From an uncultured Prevotellaceae bacterium (GTDB taxonomy: Bacteria; Bacteroidota; Bacteroidia; Bacteroidales; Bacteroidaceae), in contig CAMWKZ010000017.1 of assembly GCA_947174945.1 (NCBI GenBank), positions 1 through 47,623 on the forward strand: a stretch of DNA of 47,623 nucleotides, written 5' to 3'. How positions within the stretch are numbered: the first letter of the stretch is position 1; each line of letters opens with the position of its first letter. A program made the position numbers and the translations under genes. The notes under the pieces are model-generated. The model made no database searches and was not told the origin of the DNA. It worked only from the letters and a program-made list of their open reading frames with translations. Positions 40,754 to 47,623 of this stretch are shown here, piece after piece.

Positions 40754-42118
40754 ATGCCAAATGTAATCAAGTTACGCAAAGGCTTGGACATTAACCTCTG
40801 TGGCAAAGCCGAAGAGAAGCTGATTCGCCTGAAGTCGAAAGGGCAGTATGCACTGATGCCTGACGATTTCGAAGGGGTCACGCCGAAGGTGGTTGTCAAG
40901 GAGGGTGACAAAGTCAAGGCCGGGGATGCCTTGTTTATTAACAAGCTCTATCCCGAAGTGAAGTTTGCCTCTCCCGTCAGCGGAACCGTCCGCGAGGTGG
41001 TGCGTGGCGAGCGAAGGAAAGTGCTCTGTGTGAAAGTGGATGCCGATGCCCAGCAAGAGCGGGTAGATTTCGGAAAGAAGGATGTACTTAAGATGGACGG
41101 CAAGCAGGTGATTGAAGCACTACTCGAAGCCGGCATCTTTGGTTATATTAATCAGTTGCCTTATGCTGTTTCGACCAATCCGTCAGTACAGCCTAAGGCG
41201 ATTTTTGTTTCCGCTCTGCGCGACAAACCATTAGCAGGCGATTTCCAGTTTGAGATGGAAGGTCAGGAGGCCGACTTCGTGACGGGTATCATGGCTCTTT
41301 CAAAGATTGCCACAACTCATGTTGGCATAGGTGTTCAAGCTAACTTCCAAACCGAAATTCGACAGATGGGCATTGAGCAGTATGCTCAGTTACACATCTT
41401 CGATGGCCCCTGTCCTGCAGGCAACGTCGGTGTACAGGTGAATAACGTAGACCCAGTCAACAAGGGTGAGGTGGTTTGGACTATTGGCGACCCGACGGTC
41501 GTGCTATTTATTGGTCGACTGCTTAATACAGGCCATGTCGACCTGACCCGCCGTGTAGCTCTCTGCGGAAGCGAGGTCAAGTCGCCTGCCTATGTTGATA
41601 TGCTGGTAGGCGAAGAGCTGTCTACGTTGCTTTCTAACAGCTATGATAACGACCATCATGTGCGTATCATCAATGGCAATGTGCTGACGGGGCGCCCCAC
41701 AACGAAGGAAGGCTATTTAGGTGCCCATACTTCTGAGATTACCGTGATTCCCGAGGGCGACAATGCTGACGAGTTGCTGGGCTGGATATTGCCCCGCTTC
41801 AAGCAGTTCTCCGTCAATCGCAGCTACTTCTCATGGCTGATGGGTAAGAAGAAATACGCATTGGATGCCCGCATCAAGGGTGGCGAGCGTCATATCATCA
41901 TGAGTGGCGAGTACGACCGTGTGTTGCCGATGGACATCTATGGCGAGTATCTCATCAAGGCCATCATTACTGGCGACATTGACCGTCAGGAGGCACTGGG
42001 CATCTACGAGGTGTCGCCCGAAGACTTTGCACTGGCTGAGTTCGTCGACTCCTCCAAGCTGGAGCTGCAGCGCATTGTCCGTGAAGGCCTGAACATATTA
42101 CGTAAAGAAAACGCATAA
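40754..42118 (+). CDS. nqrA: Na+-translocating NADH:quinone reductase subunit A
   Basis: NqrA is the peripheral cytoplasmic subunit of the six-subunit complex that oxidises NADH, reduces quinone and pumps sodium outward. The 454-residue product starts MPNVIKLRKGLDINLCGKAE, has the family segments PDDFEGVTPKVVVKEGDKVK and HIFDGPCPAGNVGVQVNNVDPVNKGEVVW (about residues 215-243; shown in part) and ends with REGLNILRKENA, with no membrane segment. The ATG at 40754 fits the family start; the frame extends upstream through the promoter. It heads nqrABCDEF. Confidence 0.95.
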   Translation: MPNVIKLRKGLDINLCGKAEEKLIRLKSKGQYALMPDDFEGVTPKVVVKEGDKVKAGDALFINKLYPEVKFASPVSGTVREVVRGERRKVLCVKVDADAQQERVDFGKKDVLKMDGKQVIEALLEAGIFGYINQLPYAVSTNPSVQPKAIFVSALRDKPLAGDFQFEMEGQEADFVTGIMALSKIATTHVGIGVQANFQTEIRQMGIEQYAQLHIFDGPCPAGNVGVQVNNVDPVNKGEVVWTIGDPTVVLFIGRLLNTGHVDLTRRVALCGSEVKSPAYVDMLVGEELSTLLSNSYDNDHHVRIINGNVLTGRPTTKEGYLGAHTSEITVIPEGDNADELLGWILPRFKQFSVNRSYFSWLMGKKKYALDARIKGGERHIIMSGEYDRVLPMDIYGEYLIKAIITGDIDRQEALGIYEVSPEDFALAEFVDSSKLELQRIVREGLNILRKENA

Positions 42119-42123
42119 AGACT

Positions 42124-43281
42124 ATGAGTGCATTAAGAAATTATCTCAATAAAATCAAACCCAACTTCGAACCAGAAGGTAAGTTGCACGCTTTCCGCAG
42201 TCTGTTCGATGGATTTGAGACCTTCCTTTATGTGCCAAACGACACGGCACGGACGGGTGTCAACATCCACGATGCAATAGACTCGAAGCGTATTATGAGC
42301 ATGGTGGTGATTGCGCTGATGCCCGCCATGCTGTTTGGTATGTATAACGTGGGCTACCAGAACTATTTAGCTGCCGGCACGCTGGCCTCGGCCTCATTCG
42401 TGGAAATCTTCTGCTACGGCTTTTTGGCTGTGCTGCCTAAGATACTTGTTTCCTACATTGTCGGCTTGGGCATTGAGTTTGCGTGGGCACAATGGAAGGG
42501 CGAGGAGATACAAGAAGGCTATCTCGTCTCGGGTATCTTGATTCCGCTTATTGTGCCTATTGGCTGCCCCTTGTGGATGCTGGCACTGGCCTGTGCTTTC
42601 TCCGTCATCTTCTGCAAGGAGATTTTCGGTGGCACGGGCATGAATATGTTCAACCCCGCCATTGCCGCCCGTATGTTCCTGTTCTTCGCCTATCCGTCGA
42701 AGATGACGGGCGACCAAGTGTGGGTAGCTCAGGACAGCATATTCGGGCTGGGCAATACGCTGCCCGATGGCTTTACCGCTGCAACGCCACTTGGCCAGAT
42801 GGCACAGGGCGTTGACCCCAGTGCCTCTATTTGCGATATGCTTTGCGGTTTCATTCCCGGTTCTATCGGTGAAACCAGCGTCATCGCCATAGCCTTGGGA
42901 GCCGTACTGCTGCTTTGGACGGGCATTGCCTCATGGCGCACCATGCTGAGTGTCTTCGTGGGTGGTGGCCTGATGGCTATTATCTTCCAGCAGATGGGGC
43001 AGTCGATGGTATGGTGGCATCACTTCATACTGGGCGGTTTCGCCTTTGGTGCTGTCTTCATGGCTACCGACCCCGTTACGTCGTGCCGTACCCGTGGTGG
43101 CCAGTTCATCTATGGCTTTATCATCGGTGCTATGGCCGTCATTATCCGTGTCCGCAATGCCGGTTACCCTGAGGGTATGATGCTTGCCATCTTCTTTGGC
43201 AACATGATAGCCCCCATGATTGACCATTTCATCGTGGAGCGTAACATCTCAAAACGTTTGAAGAGAGGAGGTACGAAATGA
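42124..43281 (+). CDS. nqrB: Na+-translocating NADH:quinone reductase subunit B
   Basis: An integral membrane subunit of 385 residues with about ten membrane segments. It carries riboflavin and a covalently bound FMN; the flavin attachment motif is visible as DGFTAATPLGQMAQG (Thr near residue 221). Other family features are GGTGMNMFNPAIAARMFLFF and FMATDPVTSCRTRGGQFIYG. Attachment of FMN needs the ApbE flavin transferase, whose gene is not in this window. It is 5 bp after nqrA and overlaps nqrC by 4 bp (ATGA). Confidence 0.96.
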   Translation: MSALRNYLNKIKPNFEPEGKLHAFRSLFDGFETFLYVPNDTARTGVNIHDAIDSKRIMSMVVIALMPAMLFGMYNVGYQNYLAAGTLASASFVEIFCYGFLAVLPKILVSYIVGLGIEFAWAQWKGEEIQEGYLVSGILIPLIVPIGCPLWMLALACAFSVIFCKEIFGGTGMNMFNPAIAARMFLFFAYPSKMTGDQVWVAQDSIFGLGNTLPDGFTAATPLGQMAQGVDPSASICDMLCGFIPGSIGETSVIAIALGAVLLLWTGIASWRTMLSVFVGGGLMAIIFQQMGQSMVWWHHFILGGFAFGAVFMATDPVTSCRTRGGQFIYGFIIGAMAVIIRVRNAGYPEGMMLAIFFGNMIAPMIDHFIVERNISKRLKRGGTK

Positions 43282-43922
43282 AACTGAATACAAACTCTAA
43301 CGCGTACATTATTATATATAGTACCGTGTTGGTTGTTATTGTGGCCTTTCTGCTGGCTTTCGTCTTTCAGGCGCTGAAGCCCATGCAGGATGCCAACGTG
43401 GCACTCGACCAGAAGAAACAAATACTCTATTCGCTCAACATCCGTGGTCTGGACGGTCAGGAAGCTGAAGCCAAGTATGCCGAGGTGGTGAAGAGCGAGG
43501 AACAGATTGACGGAATAGCCTATTACGTCTGCGAGGTTGACGGGCAGAGGAAATACGTGTTCCCCTTGAAAGGCATGGGTCTCTGGGGTGGCATATCTGC
43601 CTTTGCATCGGTGGACGACGACCTGAACACCATCTATGGCATCTACTTCAACCATGAGAGCGAGACCGCAGGCCTTGGCGCTGAGATAAAGGATTCACAG
43701 GCTTGGCAGGAGAAGTTCCAAGGCAAGAAGATTCTCAATGACAACGGCGATGTCGCTATTGCCGTGGTAAAGAAGGTCGAGAACGCTGCTTCGGAAGTTG
43801 ACTGCGTTACGGGTGCTACGCTGACCTCCAACGGTGTCAGCGATATGCTTCGCGACGGACTGGTCAAAGGCGTAAAGCTCATACAGCAATCCGCAAGTGA
43901 AACTAAAGCAGAGGAGGAATAA
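43278..43922 (+). CDS. nqrC: Na+-translocating NADH:quinone reductase subunit C
   Basis: A 214-residue subunit with one N-terminal membrane segment (YIIIYSTVLVVIVAFLLAFV) and a soluble FMN-binding domain. The covalent FMN site is SEVDCVTGATLTSNGVSDML, where the second Thr of TGAT (about residue 183) takes the flavin; many relatives have SGAT here. It also has GISAFASVDDDLNTIYGIYF and HESETAGLGAEI, typical of FMN_bind domains. It follows nqrB with a 4-bp overlap. Confidence 0.95.
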   Translation: MKLNTNSNAYIIIYSTVLVVIVAFLLAFVFQALKPMQDANVALDQKKQILYSLNIRGLDGQEAEAKYAEVVKSEEQIDGIAYYVCEVDGQRKYVFPLKGMGLWGGISAFASVDDDLNTIYGIYFNHESETAGLGAEIKDSQAWQEKFQGKKILNDNGDVAIAVVKKVENAASEVDCVTGATLTSNGVSDMLRDGLVKGVKLIQQSASETKAEEE

Positions 43923-43926
43923 ACTT

Positions 43927-44550
43927 ATGGCACTATTTAGTAAACAGAACAAAGAGGTCTTCACTAACCCGCTGAACCTCGACCACCCGATACTTGGCCA
44001 AGTGCTGGGCATCTGCTCGGCCCTTGCCGTCACCAGTCAGCTCAAGCCGGCCATTGTGATGGGCTTGGCCGTTACGGTTATCACGGCATTCTCTAATGTC
44101 ATTATCTCCATCATCCGCAACACCATCCCCAACCGCATCCGCATCGTCGTGCAGTTGGTGGTCGTGGCCGCCCTTGTTACCATCGTATCGCAGATACTGA
44201 AGGCTTTTGCCTACGATGTCAGCGTAGAGCTGAGTGTGTATGTCGGACTGATTATCACCAACTGCATCCTGATGGGCCGTCTGGAGGCCTTCGCCATGAT
44301 GAACAAGCCGTGGCCGTCGTTCCTCGACGGAGTGGGTAACGGCCTGGGCTATGCCATGATTCTGGTCATCGTCGGTGCCGTCCGCGAACTGCTGGGCCGT
44401 GGCTCGCTGCTGGGCTTCCAGCTCATCCCCGATGCCTGCTATGACATGGGTTACGTCAACAATGGTATGATGACCATGCCTGCTATGGCACTCATTCTTG
44501 TGGGCTGCGTCATCTGGATTCATCGTGCTTACTTTTATAAGGAGAAATAA
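43927..44550 (+). CDS. nqrD: Na+-translocating NADH:quinone reductase subunit D
   Basis: A 207-residue membrane subunit with six hydrophobic segments, homologous to RnfE and to NqrE. Recognisable parts are NPLNLDHPILGQVLGICSAL, TIPNRIRIVVQLVVVAALVT, ITNCILMGRLEAFAM (with the conserved Cys of the intramembrane iron centre shared with NqrE) and VRELLGRGSLLG. The start MALFSKQNKEVF at 43927 leaves 4 bp after nqrC; the frame also has an upstream ATG inside nqrC, which is less likely. Confidence 0.95.
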   Translation: MALFSKQNKEVFTNPLNLDHPILGQVLGICSALAVTSQLKPAIVMGLAVTVITAFSNVIISIIRNTIPNRIRIVVQLVVVAALVTIVSQILKAFAYDVSVELSVYVGLIITNCILMGRLEAFAMMNKPWPSFLDGVGNGLGYAMILVIVGAVRELLGRGSLLGFQLIPDACYDMGYVNNGMMTMPAMALILVGCVIWIHRAYFYKEK

Positions 44551-44553
44551 GTT

Positions 44554-45180
44554 ATGGAACACGCAATAAGTCTATTATTCAGGTCCATCTTTGTGGACAA
44601 TATGATATTCGCCTTCTTCCTCGGTATGTGCTCCTATCTTGCCGTGTCGAAGACTGTGAAGACCTCTATGGGACTGGGACTGGCCGTTACCTTCGTGCTT
44701 ACCGTCACCGTGCCCGTCAACTACCTGCTGCAAACCAAGGTGCTGGGCCCCGACTGCCTTGTTGAGGGTGTCGACCTCAGCTACCTGTCGTTCATCCTCT
44801 TTATCGCCGTCATCGCTGGCATTGTCCAGTTGGTCGAGATGGCTGTTGAGAAGTATTCCCCCTCGCTCTATGCTGCGCTGGGTATCTTCCTGCCGCTGAT
44901 AGCCGTCAACTGCGCCATCATGGGTGCCTCCCTGTTTATGCAGCAGCGCATCCTGCTTGATGCCTCCAACACCCAGGCCGTCACATCCGTGTGGGATGCC
45001 ATCGTCTACGGCTTCGGCTCGGGCATTGGCTGGACGCTGGCCATTGTGGCCCTCGGTGCCATTCGCGAGAAGATGCAGTATTCCGACGTGCCCCGCCCGC
45101 TGCAGGGTCTTGGCATTGTGTTTATCACCGTCGGTCTGATGGCTATGGCGATGATGTGTTTCTCTGGACTAAATATATAA
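44554..45180 (+). CDS. nqrE: Na+-translocating NADH:quinone reductase subunit E
   Basis: A 208-residue membrane subunit, inverted-topology partner of NqrD, with six membrane segments. Signature parts are [20 protein letters not shown] with the following MCSYLAVS (conserved Cys), [18 protein letters not shown] (second conserved Cys) and [18 protein letters not shown]. NqrD and NqrE together hold the intramembrane iron centre on the electron path. It begins 3 bp after nqrD and ends 4 bp before nqrF. Confidence 0.96.
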   Translation: MEHAISLLFRSIFVDNMIFAFFLGMCSYLAVSKTVKTSMGLGLAVTFVLTVTVPVNYLLQTKVLGPDCLVEGVDLSYLSFILFIAVIAGIVQLVEMAVEKYSPSLYAALGIFLPLIAVNCAIMGASLFMQQRILLDASNTQAVTSVWDAIVYGFGSGIGWTLAIVALGAIREKMQYSDVPRPLQGLGIVFITVGLMAMAMMCFSGLNI

Positions 45181-45184
45181 TGGT

Positions 45185-46450
45185 ATGGGACAGTTTATTG
45201 CAATAAGTATCGGAGTATTCCTCCTTGTTATCATCCTTGTGGTGATTATCCTGCTGGTGGCAAAGAAGTACCTTTCACCCTCAGGCAACGTCGATATTGA
45301 AATCAACGGCGACCGTACCATCAACGTGCCGCAAGGCTCATCGCTGATGTCGACCCTCAACGAGAACGGCATCTTCCTGCCCTCGGCCTGCGGTGGCAAG
45401 GCATCGTGCGGCCAGTGTAAGGTGCAGGTGCTCGAGGGTGGGGGCGAGATTCTCGACTCTGAGAAGTCGCACTTCTCGCGCAAGGAAATCAAGGCCGGCT
45501 GGCGCTTGGGATGCCAGTGCAAGGTGAACGGCAACCTGAAAATCCATGTTGACGAGAGCATCCTCGGTGTCAAGGAGTACGAGTGTACCGTTATCTCCAA
45601 CAAGAACGTCGCCACGTTCATCAAGGAGTTCAAGGTGCAGTTGCCCGCAGGAGCCCACATGGACTTCCTGCCTGGTTCGTATGCCCAGATTAAGATTCCC
45701 GCTTTCGACAGCATCGACTATAGCTCTTACGACCGCGACCTCATCACGCCCGAGTACGTTCCGTCATGGGAGCAGTTCAAGATGTTCGACCTGAAGTGTA
45801 AGAACCCCGAGCCCACCATCCGTGCCTACTCAATGGCCAACTATCCGGCAGAGGGCGACGTGTTCATGCTCACGGTGCGCATTGCTACGCCCCCCTTCAA
45901 GGCCGACCGCTCAGGATTCATGGATGTCAACCCGGGCATCGCCTCGTCGTACATCTTCTCGCTCAAGCCGGGCGACAAGGTGGTCATGTCGGGCCCATTC
46001 GGTGACTTCCATCCGCACTTCGACTCGAAGAAGGAGATGATATGGGTTGGCGGTGGCGCTGGCATGGCTCCGCTTCGTGCCCAGATTATGCACATGACCA
46101 AGACGCTGAACACGCGCGACCGTGAGATGCACTACTTCTACGGCGCACGTGCCCTCAACGAGGTGTTCTATCTGGAAGACTTCCTTGGGCTGGAGAAGGA
46201 GTTCTCCAACTTCCACTTCCACTTGGCGCTCGACCGTCCCGACCCGGCAGCCGATGCCGCTGGCGTGAAGTACACCCCGGGCTTCGTCCATCAGGTGATG
46301 CTCAACACCTACCTGAAGGACCACGAGGCTCCCGAGGATGTGGAATACTATATGTGCGGCCCCGGCCCCATGTCGAATGCTGTTGTCCAGATGCTCGACT
46401 CGCTGGGCGTAGAGCCTGAGAGCATCATGTACGATAACTTCGGAGGCTGA
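45185..46450 (+). CDS. nqrF: Na+-translocating NADH:quinone reductase subunit F
   Basis: The NADH-oxidising entry subunit. The 421-residue protein has an N-terminal membrane helix (IGVFLLVIILVVIILLVAKK), a plant-type 2Fe-2S domain with cysteines in LPSACGGKASCGQCK and RLGCQCK (about residues 69-78 and 109-111), an FAD domain with the RAYSMANYP motif (about 213) and an NAD domain with WVGGGAGMAPLRAQI (about 290), ending MYDNFGG. It closes the nqr operon and is followed 13 bp later by a strong terminator. Confidence 0.97.
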   Translation: MGQFIAISIGVFLLVIILVVIILLVAKKYLSPSGNVDIEINGDRTINVPQGSSLMSTLNENGIFLPSACGGKASCGQCKVQVLEGGGEILDSEKSHFSRKEIKAGWRLGCQCKVNGNLKIHVDESILGVKEYECTVISNKNVATFIKEFKVQLPAGAHMDFLPGSYAQIKIPAFDSIDYSSYDRDLITPEYVPSWEQFKMFDLKCKNPEPTIRAYSMANYPAEGDVFMLTVRIATPPFKADRSGFMDVNPGIASSYIFSLKPGDKVVMSGPFGDFHPHFDSKKEMIWVGGGAGMAPLRAQIMHMTKTLNTRDREMHYFYGARALNEVFYLEDFLGLEKEFSNFHFHLALDRPDPAADAAGVKYTPGFVHQVMLNTYLKDHEAPEDVEYYMCGPGPMSNAVVQMLDSLGVEPESIMYDNFGG

Positions 46451-46463
46451 TTCTCATACAGGT

Positions 46464-46498
46464 GCCCCATTGCTATGTGTCAGCAGTGGGGCGCTTTT
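46464..46498 (+). terminator. Intrinsic terminator of the nqr operon
   Basis: GCCCCATTGCT (46464-46474) pairs with AGCAGTGGGGC (46482-46492) with one wobble around a 7-nt loop, followed by GCTTTTTT. Confidence 0.9.
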
Positions 46499-46533
46499 TT
46501 GGTGCTGCCGCATAACTTTCAGGGCAAAATATT

Positions 46534-46563
46534 TTGCCGTTACAGAAAAAAGTATTACCTTTG
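46534..46563 (+). promoter_or_regulatory. Promoter of tRNA-Thr
   Basis: TTG (46534-46536), 19-bp spacer, TACCTTTG (46556-46563); full consensus. The precursor would carry a 5' leader of about 60 nt before the tRNA. Confidence 0.8.
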
Positions 46564-46629
46564 CACTCGCTTTCGGGCAAGAGTTCCTTGACTAAGAGGT
46601 ACAAAGCGCAAATGCGAGGCATTAAAGTT

Positions 46630-46702
<73 letters not shown>

Positions 46703-46717
46703 CTCTCAGTCGGCAGG

Positions 46718-46752
46718 AAGGAGTCAGAATCCACAAGTTCTGGCTCCTTTTT
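46718..46752 (+). terminator. Terminator between tRNA-Thr and tRNA-Gly
   Basis: AAGGAGTCAGAA (46718-46729) pairs with TTCTGGCTCCTT (46738-46749), one wobble, followed by TTTC. It should end the tRNA-Thr transcript, yet no promoter is seen before tRNA-Gly. Confidence 0.7.
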
Positions 46753-46776
46753 CTTCTGACTGGAAATCGCCCACAA

Positions 46777-46849
46777 GCGGAATTAGCTCAGTTGGTAGAG
46801 CATTGGCTTCCCAAGCCGAGGGTCGCGGGTTCGAGTCCCGTATTCCGCT
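46777..46849 (+). tRNA. tRNA-Gly(CCC)
   Basis: Acceptor stem GCGGAAT/ATTCCGC, D arm GCTCAGTTGGTAGAGC, anticodon arm TTGGC-TTCCCAA-GCCGA with anticodon CCC (reads GGG), T arm GCGGG-TTCGAGT-CCCGT. CCA is not encoded. Confidence 0.94.
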
Positions 46850-46896
46850 CGAAAATGGAAAATTTGCGGGAAAAGCAAAAAAAGTGGCTTAAAAAT

Positions 46897-46927
46897 TTGC
46901 ACGGTTCAAAATAAAGTCGTACCTTTG
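46897..46927 (+). promoter_or_regulatory. Promoter of tRNA-Ser and tRNA-Glu
   Basis: TTG (46897-46899), 20-bp spacer, TACCTTTG (46920-46927). Confidence 0.75.
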
Positions 46928-46978
46928 CACCCGCAATCAAGGAGATAACCCCACGGTTTCTAACTCCGAGGTCCTTAG

Positions 46979-47065
46979 GGAAGGATGGGTGAGTGGCTGA
47001 AACCAGCAGTTTGCTAAACTGCCGTACGGGTTCCCGTACCGGGGGTTCGAATCCCCCTCCTTCCG
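46979..47065 (+). tRNA. tRNA-Ser(GCT)
   Basis: A long-variable-arm tRNA of 87 nt: acceptor GGAAGGA/TCCTTCC, anticodon arm GCAGT-TTGCTAA-ACTGC with anticodon GCT (reads AGC/AGT), variable stem GTACGGG-TTCCCGTAC, T arm GGGGG-TTCGAAT-CCCCC. Confidence 0.95.
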
Positions 47066-47101
47066 CACCGAGGGGATTTCTCTGAGAGCGCACCTAACGT
47101 T

Positions 47102-47173
47102 GGTCGATTCATCTAATGGTTAGGATACAAGATTCTCAATCTTGGCATAGGGGTTCGATTCCCCTATCGACTA
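47102..47173 (+). tRNA. tRNA-Glu(CTC)
   Basis: Acceptor GGTCGAT/ATCGACT (first pair G-T), D arm ATCT...AGGAT, anticodon arm CAAGA-TTCTCAA-TCTTG with anticodon CTC (reads GAG), T arm AGGGG-TTCGATT-CCCCT. Unlike the other three tRNAs, CCA follows directly in the DNA (47174-47176). Confidence 0.93.
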
Positions 47174-47184
47174 CCACCGAAAAG

Positions 47185-47210
47185 AGAGGCTTACCCAAGG
47201 CCTCTTTTTT
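47185..47210 (+). terminator. Terminator of tRNA-Ser/tRNA-Glu
   Basis: AGAGGC (47185-47190) pairs with GCCTCT (47200-47205), followed by TTTTT. Confidence 0.85.
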
Positions 47211-47280
47211 GTTTTCCCTTTCTCCGCCTGTTTTGTCCCTGTCTGCTGCAAAGGTAATACATTTCCGCGGGCCGATGTCC

Positions 47281-47360
47281 GTTTAAGGCAGTTTCTGTCA
47301 GTTTAAGGCACGATAATGCGCGATAATTCCTGTTAATTCCCGATAATTCCTGTTCGTGGC
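47281..47360 (+). repeat. Modular 10/20-bp repeats
   Basis: Eight consecutive 10-mers: GTTTAAGGCA, GTTTCTGTCA, GTTTAAGGCA, CGATAATGCG, CGATAATTCC, TGTTAATTCC, CGATAATTCC, TGTTCGTGGC. The first and third, and the fifth and seventh, are identical. No coding function is seen. Confidence 0.7.
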
Positions 47361-47397
47361 TCCGTTCTGCATCGTTCATGGGGGGGTGATGAAACCT

Positions 47398-47446
47398 CCC
47401 CCCTATATTGTAGTCCCCCTTATATGGGGGACGGATATATAGGGGG
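47398..47446. repeat. Nested C/G-rich hairpin element, copy 1
   Basis: Outer stem CCCCCTATAT (47399-47408) with ATATAGGGGG (47437-47446); inner stem GTCCCCC (47413-47419) with GGGGGAC (47426-47432) around TTATAT. A G run just upstream (about 47380-47386) offers an alternative partner for the C run. The same element recurs at 47571-47622. Confidence 0.8.
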
Positions 47447-47516
47447 CTAGGAGGCTTCGTCGGGGGGCTTGGCTCGCCTGTCGTAAAAATTGCTACGAAG
47501 AAATATGCCGAAATCC

Positions 47517-47547
47517 TTGCATTTGGCTCTGTTTTTTTGTACCTTTG
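47517..47547 (+). promoter_or_regulatory. Promoter immediately before hairpin copy 2
   Basis: TTG (47517-47519), 20-bp spacer, TACCTTTG (47540-47547). The expected start is near 47553, so the RNA would begin with GGAGGGGG and the hairpin element. The gene it serves lies outside the window. Confidence 0.65.
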
Positions 47548-47570
47548 CAACTGGAGGGGGATTGAAGCCT

Positions 47571-47622
47571 CCCCCTATATTGTAGTCCCCCTTATATAGG
47601 GGGGACGGAAATATATAGGGGG
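47571..47622. repeat. Nested C/G-rich hairpin element, copy 2
   Basis: Outer stem CCCCCTATAT (47571-47580) with ATATAGGGGG (47613-47622); inner stem GTCCCCC (47585-47591) with GGGGGAC (47600-47606). It differs from copy 1 by a few bases in loops, and it is cut off at its right side by the window end. Upstream GGAGGGGG (47553-47560) can pair with CCTCCCCC instead. Confidence 0.8.
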
Positions 47623-47623
47623 A

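Noticed and set aside
47249..47256. Minus-strand promoter from CAAAGGTA
   Set aside because: The -7 box fits but there is no TTG 19-20 bp upstream and no gene or RNA downstream; it would run against the tRNA terminator.
47191..47550. A 119-codon minus-strand open frame at the right end
   Set aside because: It crosses the tRNA terminator, the 10-bp modules and a hairpin element, is rich in Pro and Arg, and has no recognisable domain.

Overview
The window looks like a chromosomal segment of a Bacteroidales bacterium, most probably Prevotellaceae. The evidence is the promoter style (TTG, 19-20 bp, TAnnTTTG before many genes), Bacteroidetes-type proteins (DUF4296, DUF5687, DUF3256, DUF4491, an RNA-modifying gene set), a 1138-residue IleS, and an Na+-translocating NADH:quinone reductase operon. 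Species cannot be fixed from sequence alone. Most of it is core genome; no phage, IS or plasmid genes were seen.

Layout. 1-359: very GC-rich, gene-free left end with degenerate 22-bp tandem repeats. 360-5678 (minus): a tightly packed operon ftsK, lolA-like, DUF5687 membrane protein, DUF4491, rlmH. 5779-8855 (plus): DEDDy exonuclease, RlmI-like methyltransferase and tilS, all overlapping. 8856-9270: non-coding, with C-rich hairpins, a purine tract and a second 22-bp array. 9271-17356 (plus): ileS, a DksA-like gene, lspA, a DUF4296 lipoprotein, an overlapping small gene, a NupG-type transporter, rsmE and DUF3256. 17357-18505: rpmA and rplU on the minus strand, flanked on each side by a promoter-plus-hairpin unit that may be a small RNA; one of them can alternatively encode a 30-residue hydrophobic peptide. 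18506-22103 (minus): recQ and recJ. 22261-25488 (minus): pepP-like, secreted C1 peptidase, secreted YhcH-like protein. 25586-25739: third 22-bp array, directly after trmD. 25742-27279 (minus): patatin and trmD, divergent from panE (plus) across a symmetrical promoter. 28277-31504 (minus): carB. 31665-31796: fourth 22-bp array. 31928-34076: a convergent pair, an unrecognised 293-residue protein and a DNA cytosine-5 methyltransferase, probably a restriction-modification locus. 34274-40584 (minus): rpsA and a TamB-like protein. 40754-46450 (plus): nqrABCDEF. 46630-47173: tRNA-Thr(CGT), tRNA-Gly(CCC), tRNA-Ser(GCT), tRNA-Glu(CTC). 47174-47623: non-coding, with 10-bp modular repeats and two copies of a nested C/G-rich hairpin element.

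Themes: translation (aminoacyl-tRNA synthetase, rRNA and tRNA modification, ribosomal proteins L21, L27 and S1, tRNAs), envelope biogenesis (LolA-like, LspA, TamB), DNA maintenance (FtsK, RecQ, RecJ), and respiration coupled to sodium export (Nqr). The least explained parts are the four 22-bp arrays, the two candidate small RNA units around rpmA-rplU, the palindromic leaderless divergent promoter at 27279-27356, the unknown partner of the methyltransferase, and the hairpin duplication at the right end.
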